NCBI RefSeq assembly: GCF_003387165.1 | Contig: NZ_QUMW01000016.1 | Location: forward strand, 38,971 to 102,970 | From: Jeotgalicoccus halotolerans | GTDB lineage: Bacteria > Bacillota > Bacilli > Staphylococcales > Salinicoccaceae | DNA: 64,000 nucleotides | Direction: 5' to 3' | Part shown: positions 48,672 to 57,721 of the stretch, piece by piece | Numbering within the stretch: the stretch's first letter is position 1 | Layout of the letters: each line of letters begins with the position of its first letter | Notes under the pieces: model-generated | Told to the model about the DNA's origin: nothing | The model's database searches: none | Seen by the model: only the letters and a program-made list of their open reading frames with translations | Position numbers and translations under genes: made by a program

Positions 48672-49597
48672 AAGCTGCCTCCGTTATTTTTGATTTTTTC
48701 GTTCAGCCGGTCGTTAAATTCCACTGCTGCATTATGCCCCATCTGATTCAGACGGTGGTTCATGGCAGCGACTTCGATAATGCCTGCAAGACTTCGGCCC
48801 GGGCGGATCGGAATGACCTTTTTTGTCACTTCGGAATTTAAAATGCTGATTTTTTTATCTTCGAGCCCGAGACGGTCATATGTATTATTATCCGTCCAGT
48901 TTTCCAAGTGTACATTCAGCATAATACGTTTTTCTGTGAGAATGCATCCGGCTCCGAACAGAGTCATCACATTGATAATGCCGAGTCCGCGTATTTCAAG
49001 AAGATGCTGAATCAGTTCAGGTGCGGATCCCATCAGCACATTTTTTGTCACTTCTTTAATTTCAACGTTATCATCCGCAACCAGCCGGTGGCCGTTTTTA
49101 ACGAGTTCAAGCGCCGTCTCACTTTTACCGATTCCGCTTTCGCCCGTAATCAGCACACCTATTCCGTAGACGTCGACCAGAACACCGTGCATATTCGTTT
49201 CCGGCGCCAGCTCTTTCTCAAGATACGTTGTAATCCGGCTCGTAAAGTTTGTCGTATTATCTTCCGTAATCAAGAGCACTGTGTTTGTCTGGTTGCACGC
49301 TTCGATTAATTCAAGCGGCGGCTGCTGGCTGCGGGTGACGATAATACACGGTGTTTCTTTTCTGCACAGCCGCTTCGCGCGATCTTCACGCTCTGACTCT
49401 GAAAGCACACGTTCAAAAAATGAGATTTCCGTCATGCCGAGTATCTGTACTCTGTCAGACGAGTAATGGGAAAAATATCCCGCAATTTCCAGTCCGGGCC
49501 GCGACAAGTCAAAACTTAAAATTTCATTATCAAGTCCTGTGTTGCCGCCCCATATTTTTAAGTTGTATTCTTCGACTAAATCTTTTACCAGCAGCAT
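48668..49597 (-). CDS. hprK: HPr kinase/phosphorylase
   Basis: This 309-residue protein has Walker [20 protein letters not shown] and the family motif [17 protein letters not shown]. It phosphorylates and dephosphorylates Ser46 of HPr to control carbon catabolite repression. It is first in hprK-lgt-yvoF-TPR, after a TGCTATAAT extended -10 promoter. GGAGG precedes the ATG. Confidence 0.97.
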   Translation of the reverse strand: MLLVKDLVEEYNLKIWGGNTGLDNEILSFDLSRPGLEIAGYFSHYSSDRVQILGMTEISFFERVLSESEREDRAKRLCRKETPCIIVTRSQQPPLELIEACNQTNTVLLITEDNTTNFTSRITTYLEKELAPETNMHGVLVDVYGIGVLITGESGIGKSETALELVKNGHRLVADDNVEIKEVTKNVLMGSAPELIQHLLEIRGLGIINVMTLFGAGCILTEKRIMLNVHLENWTDNNTYDRLGLEDKKISILNSEVTKKVIPIRPGRSLAGIIEVAAMNHRLNQMGHNAAVEFNDRLNEKIKNNGGSL

Positions 49598-49648
49598 CGC
49601 TGCACCTCCATCCGGCCTGCTTCTTTTCTATCATTTACCGTTACCTGT

Positions 49649-49657
49649 ATTATAGCA
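49649..49657 (-). promoter_or_regulatory. extended -10 promoter of the hprK-lgt operon
   Basis: TGCTATAAT on the minus strand directly follows the T tract of the upstream terminator, about 50 bases before hprK. Confidence 0.7.
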
Positions 49658-49684
49658 AAAAACGGGCTGGCATTTGCCAGCCCT
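49656..49684 (-). terminator. terminator of the uvrBA-yvlB unit
   Basis: GGGCTGGC (49664-49671) pairs with GCCAGCCC (49676-49683); GTTTTTT follows on the minus strand. Confidence 0.92.
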
Positions 49685-49701
49685 TTACTTGTTATTATTT
49701 T

Positions 49702-50853
49702 TTAACTGCGGTGCAGGGTTACACTGCCGACTTTCGTTCCCACTTCCAGGAACATTCCAGCTTCGTCTGTATTATTCACCAGCATTAGTTCTTTAAAACC
49801 GATGTCCTGCTGTTTCATATAGCGTGCATCGAGTTCAGGCGGATAATTAATCTGTCCGAGTACTGTAGACAGACGGCCCTCAAGCTCCCTGCCGCTAGGC
49901 ACACTGATATTAATGCTGCCCATATTTGAATTAATAGTGGCTTCTTCAGTTTCTTTCTTAAGTGCGATATTAACCGAACCGTTTGAAGAAATATCGATAG
50001 TTTTCGCATCCAGATTATCCGTTAAAATAGTACCGAGCATAGAGACGATCTCGATGCCTTTGTACTGTCCTTCGGATACTTTAATATTCCCTCTTGACGT
50101 GCGGAGGAAAGCATTTTTAGCCTGGACCTGGGCAAGTTCAATATCACCATTCAGGAGATCGACAGTTAAATCAGTGAATGATTTATCAGCGATTTTAACA
50201 TTCCCGTTTGATGTCGATAAAATAATACGTCTCAGTGTTTCTTCAGTTACTTCAATCACGACGTTGACACGCGCAGACTTAACATCTGACACGATAACAA
50301 GTTCGTCATTTTTGACTTCACATATTATATCCTGAAAGTAATTTTTTTTCGTATCGAGTTTCCGGTAAAACGGTGTCACTTCGAATTTTACAACATTTGT
50401 ACGCTCAGCTGGAATCAGCTCTACATTGCCGTTGGCAATATCTAATGAAATACTGTTAAACGGCGTTTCAACTGTTTCGATAAGCCGGTTTTTAGGGCCT
50501 TGTGAAAATACCGAATCAAAAGATGAACCGACCGAATCAAATGCTTTCTCCAAACCGTCAAACAGCTGTTTTGTCTGGCGCCCGCTGCCGAGTTTACTTT
50601 TAACATTCGTATACGTATCGTTTACCTTGTCTTTGTTAACGTACTTATTAAACTCATCTACAAACTGGCCGACATAGTCGCCGAACAGGCCGCCTGATTC
50701 CGGATTACGGGATGATTCACGATCCGCCTGCTGATCCGTTTCTTTATTTTCCGGTGCTGACTTCGCGTTTAAAGCCGACATCAGTTCAATTGCCTCTTCC
50801 GAAGTTATCTTGCCTTCTTCAAGCATTTTTAAAATGCGTTCTTTGCTTTCCAC
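49702..50853 (-). CDS. DUF4097 beta-strand-repeat protein with SHOCT-like N-terminus (YvlB/LiaX-like)
   Basis: This 383-residue protein has a short helical domain (KERILKMLEEGKITSEEAIELMSAL) as in YvlB, a linker, then a long DUF4097 beta repeat (about 120-380; SLDIANGNVELIPAER, STSNGNVKIADKS, RTSRGNIKVSEG). There is no signal peptide. Relatives such as LiaX respond to cell envelope stress by modulating Lia signalling, but no lia genes are here. It lies 13 bases after uvrA and shares its terminator. Confidence 0.82.
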   Translation of the reverse strand: MESKERILKMLEEGKITSEEAIELMSALNAKSAPENKETDQQADRESSRNPESGGLFGDYVGQFVDEFNKYVNKDKVNDTYTNVKSKLGSGRQTKQLFDGLEKAFDSVGSSFDSVFSQGPKNRLIETVETPFNSISLDIANGNVELIPAERTNVVKFEVTPFYRKLDTKKNYFQDIICEVKNDELVIVSDVKSARVNVVIEVTEETLRRIILSTSNGNVKIADKSFTDLTVDLLNGDIELAQVQAKNAFLRTSRGNIKVSEGQYKGIEIVSMLGTILTDNLDAKTIDISSNGSVNIALKKETEEATINSNMGSINISVPSGRELEGRLSTVLGQINYPPELDARYMKQQDIGFKELMLVNNTDEAGMFLEVGTKVGSVTLHRS

Positions 50854-50865
50854 TGATATTACCTC

Positions 50866-53694
50866 CTAATGGTTTCTGTTTAACCACTTCTTAAGATGAT
50901 GTCCCGTGTGGCTGTTTTCATTGGCAATTACATCTTCTACTGTACCACTGACAACGATGTTTCCGCCACCCTCGCCGCCTTCCGGCCCGAGATCAATTAT
51001 ATGATCAGCAACCTTGATGACATCGAGGTTATGTTCGATAATGACCACGGTATCCCCCTGGTCAACGAGACGCTGAATGACGCCGATTAAGTTTTTAATA
51101 TCTTCCGAGTGCAGGCCGGTTGTCGGTTCATCAAGTATATAAAGCGTTTTACCGTTAGAACGTCTGTGCAGCTCGCTCGCAAGTTTAACACGCTGCGCTT
51201 CACCGCCTGACAAGGTTGTTGCCGGCTGGCCAAGACGCACATACCCAAGTCCCACATCGACGAGTGTTTTGATTTTACGTTTAATTTTAGGCAGATTTTC
51301 AAAGAAATAGTATCCTTCTTCTACTGTCATTTTTAACACATCTGCTATGCTTTTGTCTTTATATTTAACTTCCAGAGTCTCTCTGTTGTAACGTTTTCCG
51401 TGACATACTTCACACGGCACAAAAACATCCGGCAGAAAATGCATTTCTATACGCAGTATACCGTCGCCTCTGCACGCCTCACAGCGGCCGCCTTTAACGT
51501 TGAAGCTGAAACGCCCTTTCTGGTAGCCTCGGACTTTCGCTTCATTAGTCTGAGCGAAAACATCTCTTATATCATCAAAGACGCCTGTATACGTTGCAGG
51601 GTTACTGCGCGGCGTCCGGCCGATTGGCGACTGGTCGATATCGATAATTTTATCGATATGCTCAATACCTTCGACTTTGTCATGCTCACCCGGCACTTCT
51701 TTCGTTTTATACAGCTGATGATGAAGACTCTTATACAGAATTTCATTAATCAGTGTACTCTTGCCCGAACCTGAAACACCTGTAACGAGATTCAGCACAC
51801 CGAGAGGAATATTGACATCGATATTTTTCAGATTGTTCTCACGTGCGCCTTTAATCTTGAACACTTTTTTCTTATCCGGTTTACGGTAGTTTTCCGGCAG
51901 GGCAATTTCACGCTTGCCGCTTAAATACTGTCCAGTTAAGGAATTATCGTCCGCCATTACTTCTTCAGGAGTACCGTAAGACACGACTTTCCCGCCGTGC
52001 TCCCCAGCACCCGGACCGATATCGATTAAGTAATCGCTCGCAAGCATTGTATCTTCATCGTGTTCAACAACTATCAGAGTGTTGCCGAGTTCTCTCATAT
52101 CTTTCAGCGTATTGATTAAACGCTCATTGTCGCGCTGGTGCAGTCCGATGGATGGCTCATCCAGAATATAGAGCACACCGCTGAGGCGCGAACCAATCTG
52201 TGTTGCCAGACGGATCCGCTGCGCTTCTCCGCCCGACAGCGTACCGCTTTTTCTGTTTAATGTTAAATAATCGAGACCGACGTTTCTTAAAAATGACAGT
52301 CTGCTGTCTATTTCTTTTAAAATCGGCTCAGCAATCTCTTCGTTTTGAGCGGATAAAGAGATATGATCGAAAAAGTCGATGCCATCCTTAACTGAACGTT
52401 CTACAACTTGTCCGATGTGCGCACCGTTTACTTTAACCGCAAGTGCTTCATCGTTCAGACGGTAGCCGCCGCAGCGTTTGCATTCGATTTCCCTCATATA
52501 CTGGCTCATAACATTTCTCGTATATTCAGAAGGACTTTCTTTATAGCGTCTTTCGATATTTTTCAGGACACCTTCAAATGCCATTTTCCGTTCGCGGACT
52601 ACTCCGTTGTCCTGAGCAAATTTAAATTTAATTTCATCGCTGCCGCCGTTAAGAATAATATCTTTTTCTTTTTTACTTAAATCCTTGAACGGTACAGTCA
52701 TGTCGATGCCGTAATACTCAGCTGCCTGAGTTAACAGCTGCGTATAATATGTCGAACTGATCGGCTGCCATGTAGTAATTGCACCATCATTTAGTGAAAG
52801 ATTAACTTCCGGCACAACGAGTGATTCATCGACCGACATCTTCATGCCAAGGCCGTCACACTCTACACAAGCACCGTATGGTGCATTAAAAGAAAACAGC
52901 CGCGGTTCAAGTTCAGAAATCGTAAAGCCGCACTCCGGACATGAAAAGTTTTCCGAGAAATGCAGGTCTTCTCCGTCTATAACGTTGATCGTTACATTAC
53001 CGCCGGATTTCTGAAGGGCAACCTGCAGCGAATCAGATAAACGGGATTCAATTCCTTCCCTGACTGCGAGCCGGTCTATAACAACGTCGATATCGTGTTT
53101 TTTATTTTTACTCAGTTCCGGCACTTCTTCAATGTCATACATTTCACCATCGACAATGACACGTGCATAGCCTTCCTTGCTTAAATCAGTAATTAATTTT
53201 TTGTGCTGGCCTTTTTTGCCGCGCATTACCGGTGCGAACACCTGAATACGGCTCCGGTCTGGCAGCTGCATAATAATATCTGTCATTTCTTCAATAGTCT
53301 GGGATGAAATTTCGATGCCGTGAATTGGACAGTACGGCGTTCCTGCACGTGCATACAAAAGGCGCAGATAGTCGTATATTTCCGTAATCGTTGATACTGT
53401 CGACCGCGGGTTGTTGCTCGTCGTCTTCTGGTCGATCGATATTGCCGGCGACAGTCCTTCAATCGTATCGACATCCGGTTTCGACATCTGTCCTAAAAAC
53501 TGACGCGCGTATGAACTGAGCGACTCGACATAACGCCGTTGGCCTTCGGCATATACAGTATCGAAAGCAAGGGACGATTTACCCGAACCGGATAAGCCCG
53601 TCATCACGACGAGCTGGTCTCTTGGAATATCTAAATCTATTCCTTTTAAGTTATTCTCTCTCGCACCTCTAATGCTGATGAATGGATTTTTCAT
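50866..53694 (-). CDS. uvrA: excinuclease ABC subunit A
   Basis: This protein of about 942 residues is a tandem ABC ATPase with two Walker A sites ([10 protein letters not shown] and [10 protein letters not shown]), zinc-binding cysteines (CPECGF...CVECDG and CEACRGDG...CEVCHG) and two LSGGEAQR signatures. It recognises damaged DNA with UvrB. The ATG at 53694 follows AGAAGGG; a GTG nine bases earlier is possible. It is co-transcribed with uvrB. Confidence 0.98.
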   Translation of the reverse strand: MKNPFISIRGARENNLKGIDLDIPRDQLVVMTGLSGSGKSSLAFDTVYAEGQRRYVESLSSYARQFLGQMSKPDVDTIEGLSPAISIDQKTTSNNPRSTVSTITEIYDYLRLLYARAGTPYCPIHGIEISSQTIEEMTDIIMQLPDRSRIQVFAPVMRGKKGQHKKLITDLSKEGYARVIVDGEMYDIEEVPELSKNKKHDIDVVIDRLAVREGIESRLSDSLQVALQKSGGNVTINVIDGEDLHFSENFSCPECGFTISELEPRLFSFNAPYGACVECDGLGMKMSVDESLVVPEVNLSLNDGAITTWQPISSTYYTQLLTQAAEYYGIDMTVPFKDLSKKEKDIILNGGSDEIKFKFAQDNGVVRERKMAFEGVLKNIERRYKESPSEYTRNVMSQYMREIECKRCGGYRLNDEALAVKVNGAHIGQVVERSVKDGIDFFDHISLSAQNEEIAEPILKEIDSRLSFLRNVGLDYLTLNRKSGTLSGGEAQRIRLATQIGSRLSGVLYILDEPSIGLHQRDNERLINTLKDMRELGNTLIVVEHDEDTMLASDYLIDIGPGAGEHGGKVVSYGTPEEVMADDNSLTGQYLSGKREIALPENYRKPDKKKVFKIKGARENNLKNIDVNIPLGVLNLVTGVSGSGKSTLINEILYKSLHHQLYKTKEVPGEHDKVEGIEHIDKIIDIDQSPIGRTPRSNPATYTGVFDDIRDVFAQTNEAKVRGYQKGRFSFNVKGGRCEACRGDGILRIEMHFLPDVFVPCEVCHGKRYNRETLEVKYKDKSIADVLKMTVEEGYYFFENLPKIKRKIKTLVDVGLGYVRLGQPATTLSGGEAQRVKLASELHRRSNGKTLYILDEPTTGLHSEDIKNLIGVIQRLVDQGDTVVIIEHNLDVIKVADHIIDLGPEGGEGGGNIVVSGTVEDVIANENSHTGHHLKKWLNRNH

Positions 53695-53699
53695 GTAAC

Positions 53700-55673
53700 T
53701 CACCCTTCTGCCTGAATCTCAAATATTGCATCTCTTAATTCAGAAGCTGTTTCAAAGTCTAAGTCTTTTGCAGCTTCTTTCATTTCTTTTTCCAGTTTCT
53801 CAAGCAATTTTTCGCGTTCTGATTTTGTCAGTTTCTTCGTAGCAGATTTTTTCTTCGTCTTATCATCTTCTTTAATATCTATATGAGCACTGATGACGTC
53901 GCGGATTTCTTTATTAATTGTCGTCGGTGTAATGTTGTGTTTTTCATTAAACTCAATTTGTGTTTCGCGGCGTCTCGCCGTTTCATCGAGTGCATACCGC
54001 ATCGAATCCGTAATTTTATCTGCGTACATAATAACGTGCCCGTTGCTGTTTCTCGCCGCACGTCCGATTGTCTGAATCAGCGAGCGTTCGGAACGGAGGA
54101 AACCTTCCTTATCTGCATCGAGAATCGTAACGAGCGATACTTCCGGAATATCCAGACCTTCACGGAGCAGGTTAATCCCGACCAGCACATCATAAGTACC
54201 GATACGGAGTTCACGGAGTATCTCAATACGTTCCAGCGTCTTAATTTCAGAATGCAGATATTGCACTTTAATACCCGCTTCTTTTAAATATGTCGTTAAG
54301 TCTTCTGACATTTTCTTCGTCAGCGTAGTAATCAGCACGCGTTCATTTTTCTCTATTCTCCCTTGAATTTCTTCCATCAAGTCATCGATCTGATGTTCGG
54401 ATGGTCTGACATCAATCGTCGGATCAAGCAGACCTGTCGGACGGATAATCTGTTCGACCATCTTTTTCGTATGTTCGATTTCATAAGGTCCCGGTGTGGC
54501 CGAGACATAAAGCAGCTGTTCTGCTTTCTCCTCGAACTCTGAAAACATCAGCGGTCTGTTGTCGAGCGCGCTCGGCAATCTGAAACCGTGGTCAACAAGC
54601 ACCTGTTTACGTGCTTTGTCTCCGTTATACATTCCCCTGATTTGCGGTACTGTAACATGGGATTCATCAATCATAATAAGAAAATCCTTAAAGTAGTCGA
54701 TAAGGGTATATGGTGTTGAACCGAGTTCCCGAAGCGTTAAATGAACTGAATAGTTCTCGATACCGGAACAAAAGCCCATCTCACGCATCATTTCGAGATC
54801 GTAATTAGTTCGCTGCTCTAAACGCTGCGCTTCAAGCAGCTTATCTTCGGCACGGAATTTTTTCAGCTGTTCTTCCAGCTCTTTTTCTATGCGTTCAATC
54901 GCGACTTTCATTTTTTCATCGCGCGTAACGAAGTGGGATGCCGGGAAAATAGCAAAGTGCTCGCGTTCTGCATAGACTTCGCCTGTTAAATAGTCTATTT
55001 CACGGATTCTGTCAATCTCATCACCAAAAAACTCAACTCGTATACACTGTTCATCACGTGATGCCGGAAATACTTCTACTATATCTCCGCGCACTCTGAA
55101 CGTTCCGCGTTTAAAGTCGATATCGTTGCGGGCATACTGAATGTCTACAAGTTTACGTAAAAACTGGTTGCGGTCAAGTTCCATTCCCGTCCGGATACTG
55201 ACAACGAGATCGCGGTATTCTTCAGGATTACCGAGCCCGTAAATACAGCTGACTGAAGAAATAACAATAACGTCATCTCCTTCAAAGAGGGAACTTGTTG
55301 CGGAGTGTCGCAGTTTATCGATTTCGTCGTTAATCGATGCATCTTTTTCGATAAACGTATCCGTGCTCGGCACGTATGCTTCAGGCTGGAAATAGTCATA
55401 GTAACTGACGAAATATTCCACTCTGTTATTCGGAAAAAATTCTTTAAATTCACTGTATAATTGTCCTGCCAGTGTTTTGTTATGTGCAATAATCAAAGTC
55501 GGCTTGCCGATTCTCTGAATAACCTGGCTCATCGTATATGTTTTACCGGTACCTGTCGCACCAAGCAGTGTCTGGTGTCTTTGTCCGGAATTGATTTGTT
55601 CTACTAATTCTTCAATTGCTTGAGGCTGGTCACCAGCCGGCTCAAATTTAGAAACTAACTCAAAATCTGCCAT
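53700..55673 (-). CDS. uvrB: excinuclease ABC subunit B
   Basis: This protein of about 657 residues has Walker [11 protein letters not shown], the beta-hairpin [12 protein letters not shown], helicase motifs ending QTIGRAARN, and a C-terminal UVR domain. It loads on damaged DNA for nucleotide excision repair. The start [16 protein letters not shown] at 55673 follows GGAGG; a longer start at 55748 lies in the promoter and SOS box. Confidence 0.98.
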   Translation of the reverse strand: MADFELVSKFEPAGDQPQAIEELVEQINSGQRHQTLLGATGTGKTYTMSQVIQRIGKPTLIIAHNKTLAGQLYSEFKEFFPNNRVEYFVSYYDYFQPEAYVPSTDTFIEKDASINDEIDKLRHSATSSLFEGDDVIVISSVSCIYGLGNPEEYRDLVVSIRTGMELDRNQFLRKLVDIQYARNDIDFKRGTFRVRGDIVEVFPASRDEQCIRVEFFGDEIDRIREIDYLTGEVYAEREHFAIFPASHFVTRDEKMKVAIERIEKELEEQLKKFRAEDKLLEAQRLEQRTNYDLEMMREMGFCSGIENYSVHLTLRELGSTPYTLIDYFKDFLIMIDESHVTVPQIRGMYNGDKARKQVLVDHGFRLPSALDNRPLMFSEFEEKAEQLLYVSATPGPYEIEHTKKMVEQIIRPTGLLDPTIDVRPSEHQIDDLMEEIQGRIEKNERVLITTLTKKMSEDLTTYLKEAGIKVQYLHSEIKTLERIEILRELRIGTYDVLVGINLLREGLDIPEVSLVTILDADKEGFLRSERSLIQTIGRAARNSNGHVIMYADKITDSMRYALDETARRRETQIEFNEKHNITPTTINKEIRDVISAHIDIKEDDKTKKKSATKKLTKSEREKLLEKLEKEMKEAAKDLDFETASELRDAIFEIQAEG

Positions 55674-55699
55674 TGTTTCGCCTCCACTTATTAATCTAT

Positions 55700-55743
55700 A
55701 CCATTTTAACAAAAATAGAGCAGAAATAACAAACATTTGTTCG
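55700..55743 (-). promoter_or_regulatory. SOS (LexA) box overlapping the uvrBA promoter
   Basis: CGAACAAATGTTTG on the minus strand (55730-55743) fits the Gram-positive LexA consensus CGAACRNRYGTTYG at every position. TTGTTA, overlapping its end, with TAAAAT 18 bases on forms the promoter. Confidence 0.93.
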
Positions 55744-55750
55744 GTCATCT

Positions 55751-55996
55751 CTACTCTTCATCTTCTTTATTAAAATTATCCAGCTCAAAAATCTCTACTA
55801 TTATATACCCTGCAAAAATCGATGCAGAATCTATGTAAATTACCCACTCGCTGGGGTAAAAACCTCTGTAAATCGATGCACCGAATAAAATAAAAGTCAG
55901 CATCACTGCAACATATTTATTACGCGTAAGACGCGTAAACACTACAACAGTCGTTGCCGGGACTACCATTGCCATCATGTACCAGTACAAATCCAT
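55751..55996 (-). CDS. csbA: CsbA family membrane protein (DUF2198)
   Basis: This 81-residue protein has two to three hydrophobic segments, [32 protein letters not shown], and an acidic C-terminus, as in CsbA. csbA-uvrBA is the Bacillus order. In Bacillus csbA is controlled by sigma B; no clear sigma-B box was seen. Function unknown. Confidence 0.87.
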   Translation of the reverse strand: MDLYWYMMAMVVPATTVVVFTRLTRNKYVAVMLTFILFGASIYRGFYPSEWVIYIDSASIFAGYIIVEIFELDNFNKEDEE

Positions 55997-56000
55997 GATA

Positions 56001-56636
56001 CTACTCCCGGTTCAGAATGGCATTCGTTATTTCAAACAGCTCATCTTTCGGAATAAAACGTTCCGAAAGCATTTCTGTTAAAATATTTTCCAGAAAATCC
56101 TGGACGCACAGTAAATGATCAAAACGTTTAATCGTCGCTAGCGACTCTTCATAGATTTCGAAAAACAGAGGTTCGGGATTGCGCTTTTGAATTTCACCAA
56201 AAGATTCGTAAAGCAAATCAATTTTATCTGCAACAGAAAGAATCTGGCCTTCCAGCGTACTGTCCTTGCCCTCTTTCAGCCGTTCTTTGTATATCTGCTG
56301 ATATTCCGGGGGAAATTCGGTTTCTATAAACTTCTCAGTCATCGTTTCTTCAACTTCCAGAAAGAGCGTGTTCAGCTCAAGTGATGCATACTTGACAGGC
56401 GTTTTAATATCTCCTGTAAAAATTTCCGGATAATCGTGATTCAGCGCTTTCTCATATAAAGAACGCCAATCAACCTCATTGCCCTTATGCTCTTCAACCG
56501 TTCCGAGATATTGGGCAATCTTTGTCACTTTAAATGAATGCGCAGCAACGTTGTGCTCTTGGTATTTAAACTTGCCGGGACATCTGACAAGCTTCTCTAA
56601 ATCGTTTAAACTTTTAAAATATTGATGTATTCCCAT
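56001..56636 (-). CDS. HD-domain phosphohydrolase, YfbR-like
   Basis: This 211-residue protein has HD motifs HSFKVTKIAQ and ALNHDYPEIFTGDIKTPVKY, then ILSVADKIDLLYE, the pattern of YfbR-type 5'-deoxynucleotidases. The probable reaction is dephosphorylation of deoxynucleoside monophosphates with a divalent metal. It starts directly after the TAA of the TlpA-like gene, so translation is coupled. The substrate is inferred. Confidence 0.83.
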   Translation of the reverse strand: MGIHQYFKSLNDLEKLVRCPGKFKYQEHNVAAHSFKVTKIAQYLGTVEEHKGNEVDWRSLYEKALNHDYPEIFTGDIKTPVKYASLELNTLFLEVEETMTEKFIETEFPPEYQQIYKERLKEGKDSTLEGQILSVADKIDLLYESFGEIQKRNPEPLFFEIYEESLATIKRFDHLLCVQDFLENILTEMLSERFIPKDELFEITNAILNRE

Positions 56637-57224
56637 TTATTGACGCTCCTTTACATAGTTAATGTAATTCGTAATCAATTCCGGTCCTATTTCTCCAATA
56701 TACGCACGTACTACTTCACCGTTCGAATCGATAAAGAATGTAGTCGGCATTAAGCTGATTTTAAATTCTTTTGTCATATCCGCCTCATCAGCCAGTTCGA
56801 AGACAGGGTACTGAACATCGTAAGTTTTTAAAAATTCATCGCGGTTTTTAACACTGTCATCGATATTGATGCCAACGACTTGAACATCGCTGTCTGCTGT
56901 ATCTTGGGCATACTCATTCAGCTCAGGCGTTTCCCTTTTGCACGGTTCGCACCAGGAAGCGAAAAAGTTTACAACAGTCACTTCATTATCCTGAATAATA
57001 TCTCTGAGCGGTTCCTCAGTATTGATTACAGCTTCTGACTCCGTGTCCAGCAAATTCAAACCGACCGCATGATGATTGTCGCGCCCTTCAGAATCCTGCA
57101 GCGTCTGCAGGCTCCTTTCTCTCATCTGATCGTCGGATACATTAATTACAGCACCAATACTAATACCGATGAGCAGAAAGAACGCGATAAAAACAACCGC
57201 AATAATAATTTTTTTTCCCGTCAT
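56637..57224 (-). CDS. membrane-anchored thioredoxin-like protein (TlpA/ResA family)
   Basis: This protein of about 195 residues has one N-terminal membrane anchor (residues 5-28) and an extracytoplasmic thioredoxin domain with FASWCEPCKRE (Cys92, Cys95) and LMPTTFFID. ResA-like proteins reduce apocytochrome c for haem attachment; a c-type cytochrome gene (cccB) lies 2.6 kb away. I chose the ATG at 57224, which begins the anchor. Confidence 0.87.
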   Translation of the reverse strand: MTGKKIIIAVVFIAFFLLIGISIGAVINVSDDQMRERSLQTLQDSEGRDNHHAVGLNLLDTESEAVINTEEPLRDIIQDNEVTVVNFFASWCEPCKRETPELNEYAQDTADSDVQVVGINIDDSVKNRDEFLKTYDVQYPVFELADEADMTKEFKISLMPTTFFIDSNGEVVRAYIGEIGPELITNYINYVKERQ

Positions 57225-57332
57225 CCAATCCACTTTCCCTCTCATATCATTTTAATCATTTTAACATACAGTACTGATAAAGTACCGTCTGGAGAGGTTA
57301 AGAAAATGTGAAGTATGAAGATGTACTGTACC

Positions 57333-57503
57333 CTATATTTTGTGATTATCAGCCCGCTTGTCCTTCTGCCACTGCTCCCTCATTGCAGTTACTTTATCAT
57401 CCAGCTTTTTAATCTGCTTGAATGTGAGCAAGTTAAGAATCCAGAGAATAATCAGAGAAGTCAGTGCAACAGATGTGCTGTTGTCCTGTGAAATAATTTT
57501 CAT
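57333..57503 (-). CDS. small single-pass membrane protein, 56 residues
   Basis: An ORF below the usual length cut-off starts MKIISQDNSTSVALTSLI and ends KDKRADNHKI before TAG. One hydrophobic helix (about 11-27) is followed by a charged, coiled-coil-like tail (FKQIKKLDDKVTAMREQW). AAGGGAG lies 12 bases before the ATG, and this frame is open only here. It lies between a TlpA-like gene and the LysM-CHAP gene. No family recognised. Confidence 0.6.
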   Translation of the reverse strand: MKIISQDNSTSVALTSLIILWILNLLTFKQIKKLDDKVTAMREQWQKDKRADNHKI

Positions 57504-57565
57504 TGAAGATAGATGCTCCCTTCTTAATAGTTCACTCTTGCTATTTCTTATAATTATTGAGTTTG

Positions 57566-57594
57566 TCGGACACTGTCGGTTTCACGGTGTCCGA
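57566..57594. other. eight-pair hairpin upstream of the small ORF
   Basis: TCGGACAC (57566-57573) pairs perfectly with GTGTCCGA (57587-57594) around 13 bases. There is no T tract on the minus side and a TTTTGATTTT tail on the plus side, where no gene precedes it. Possible leader structure. Confidence 0.5.
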
Positions 57595-57655
57595 TATTTT
57601 GATTTTCCTTCTATATATTATTAGATAACCTATTTTTAAAACTTTATTCAGAAGT

Positions 57656-57705
57656 ATAAAAATAGCGGGAAGCAAATCTATGTAAAATAGATCTGTTTCC
57701 CGCTG
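57656..57705 (-). terminator. terminator of the LysM-CHAP gene
   Basis: AGCGGGAA (57664-57671) pairs with TTCCCGCT (57697-57704), with an inner ATCTAT/ATAGAT stem; TTTTT follows on the minus strand. Confidence 0.9.
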
Positions 57706-57721
57706 ACTTTATTAATGTATA

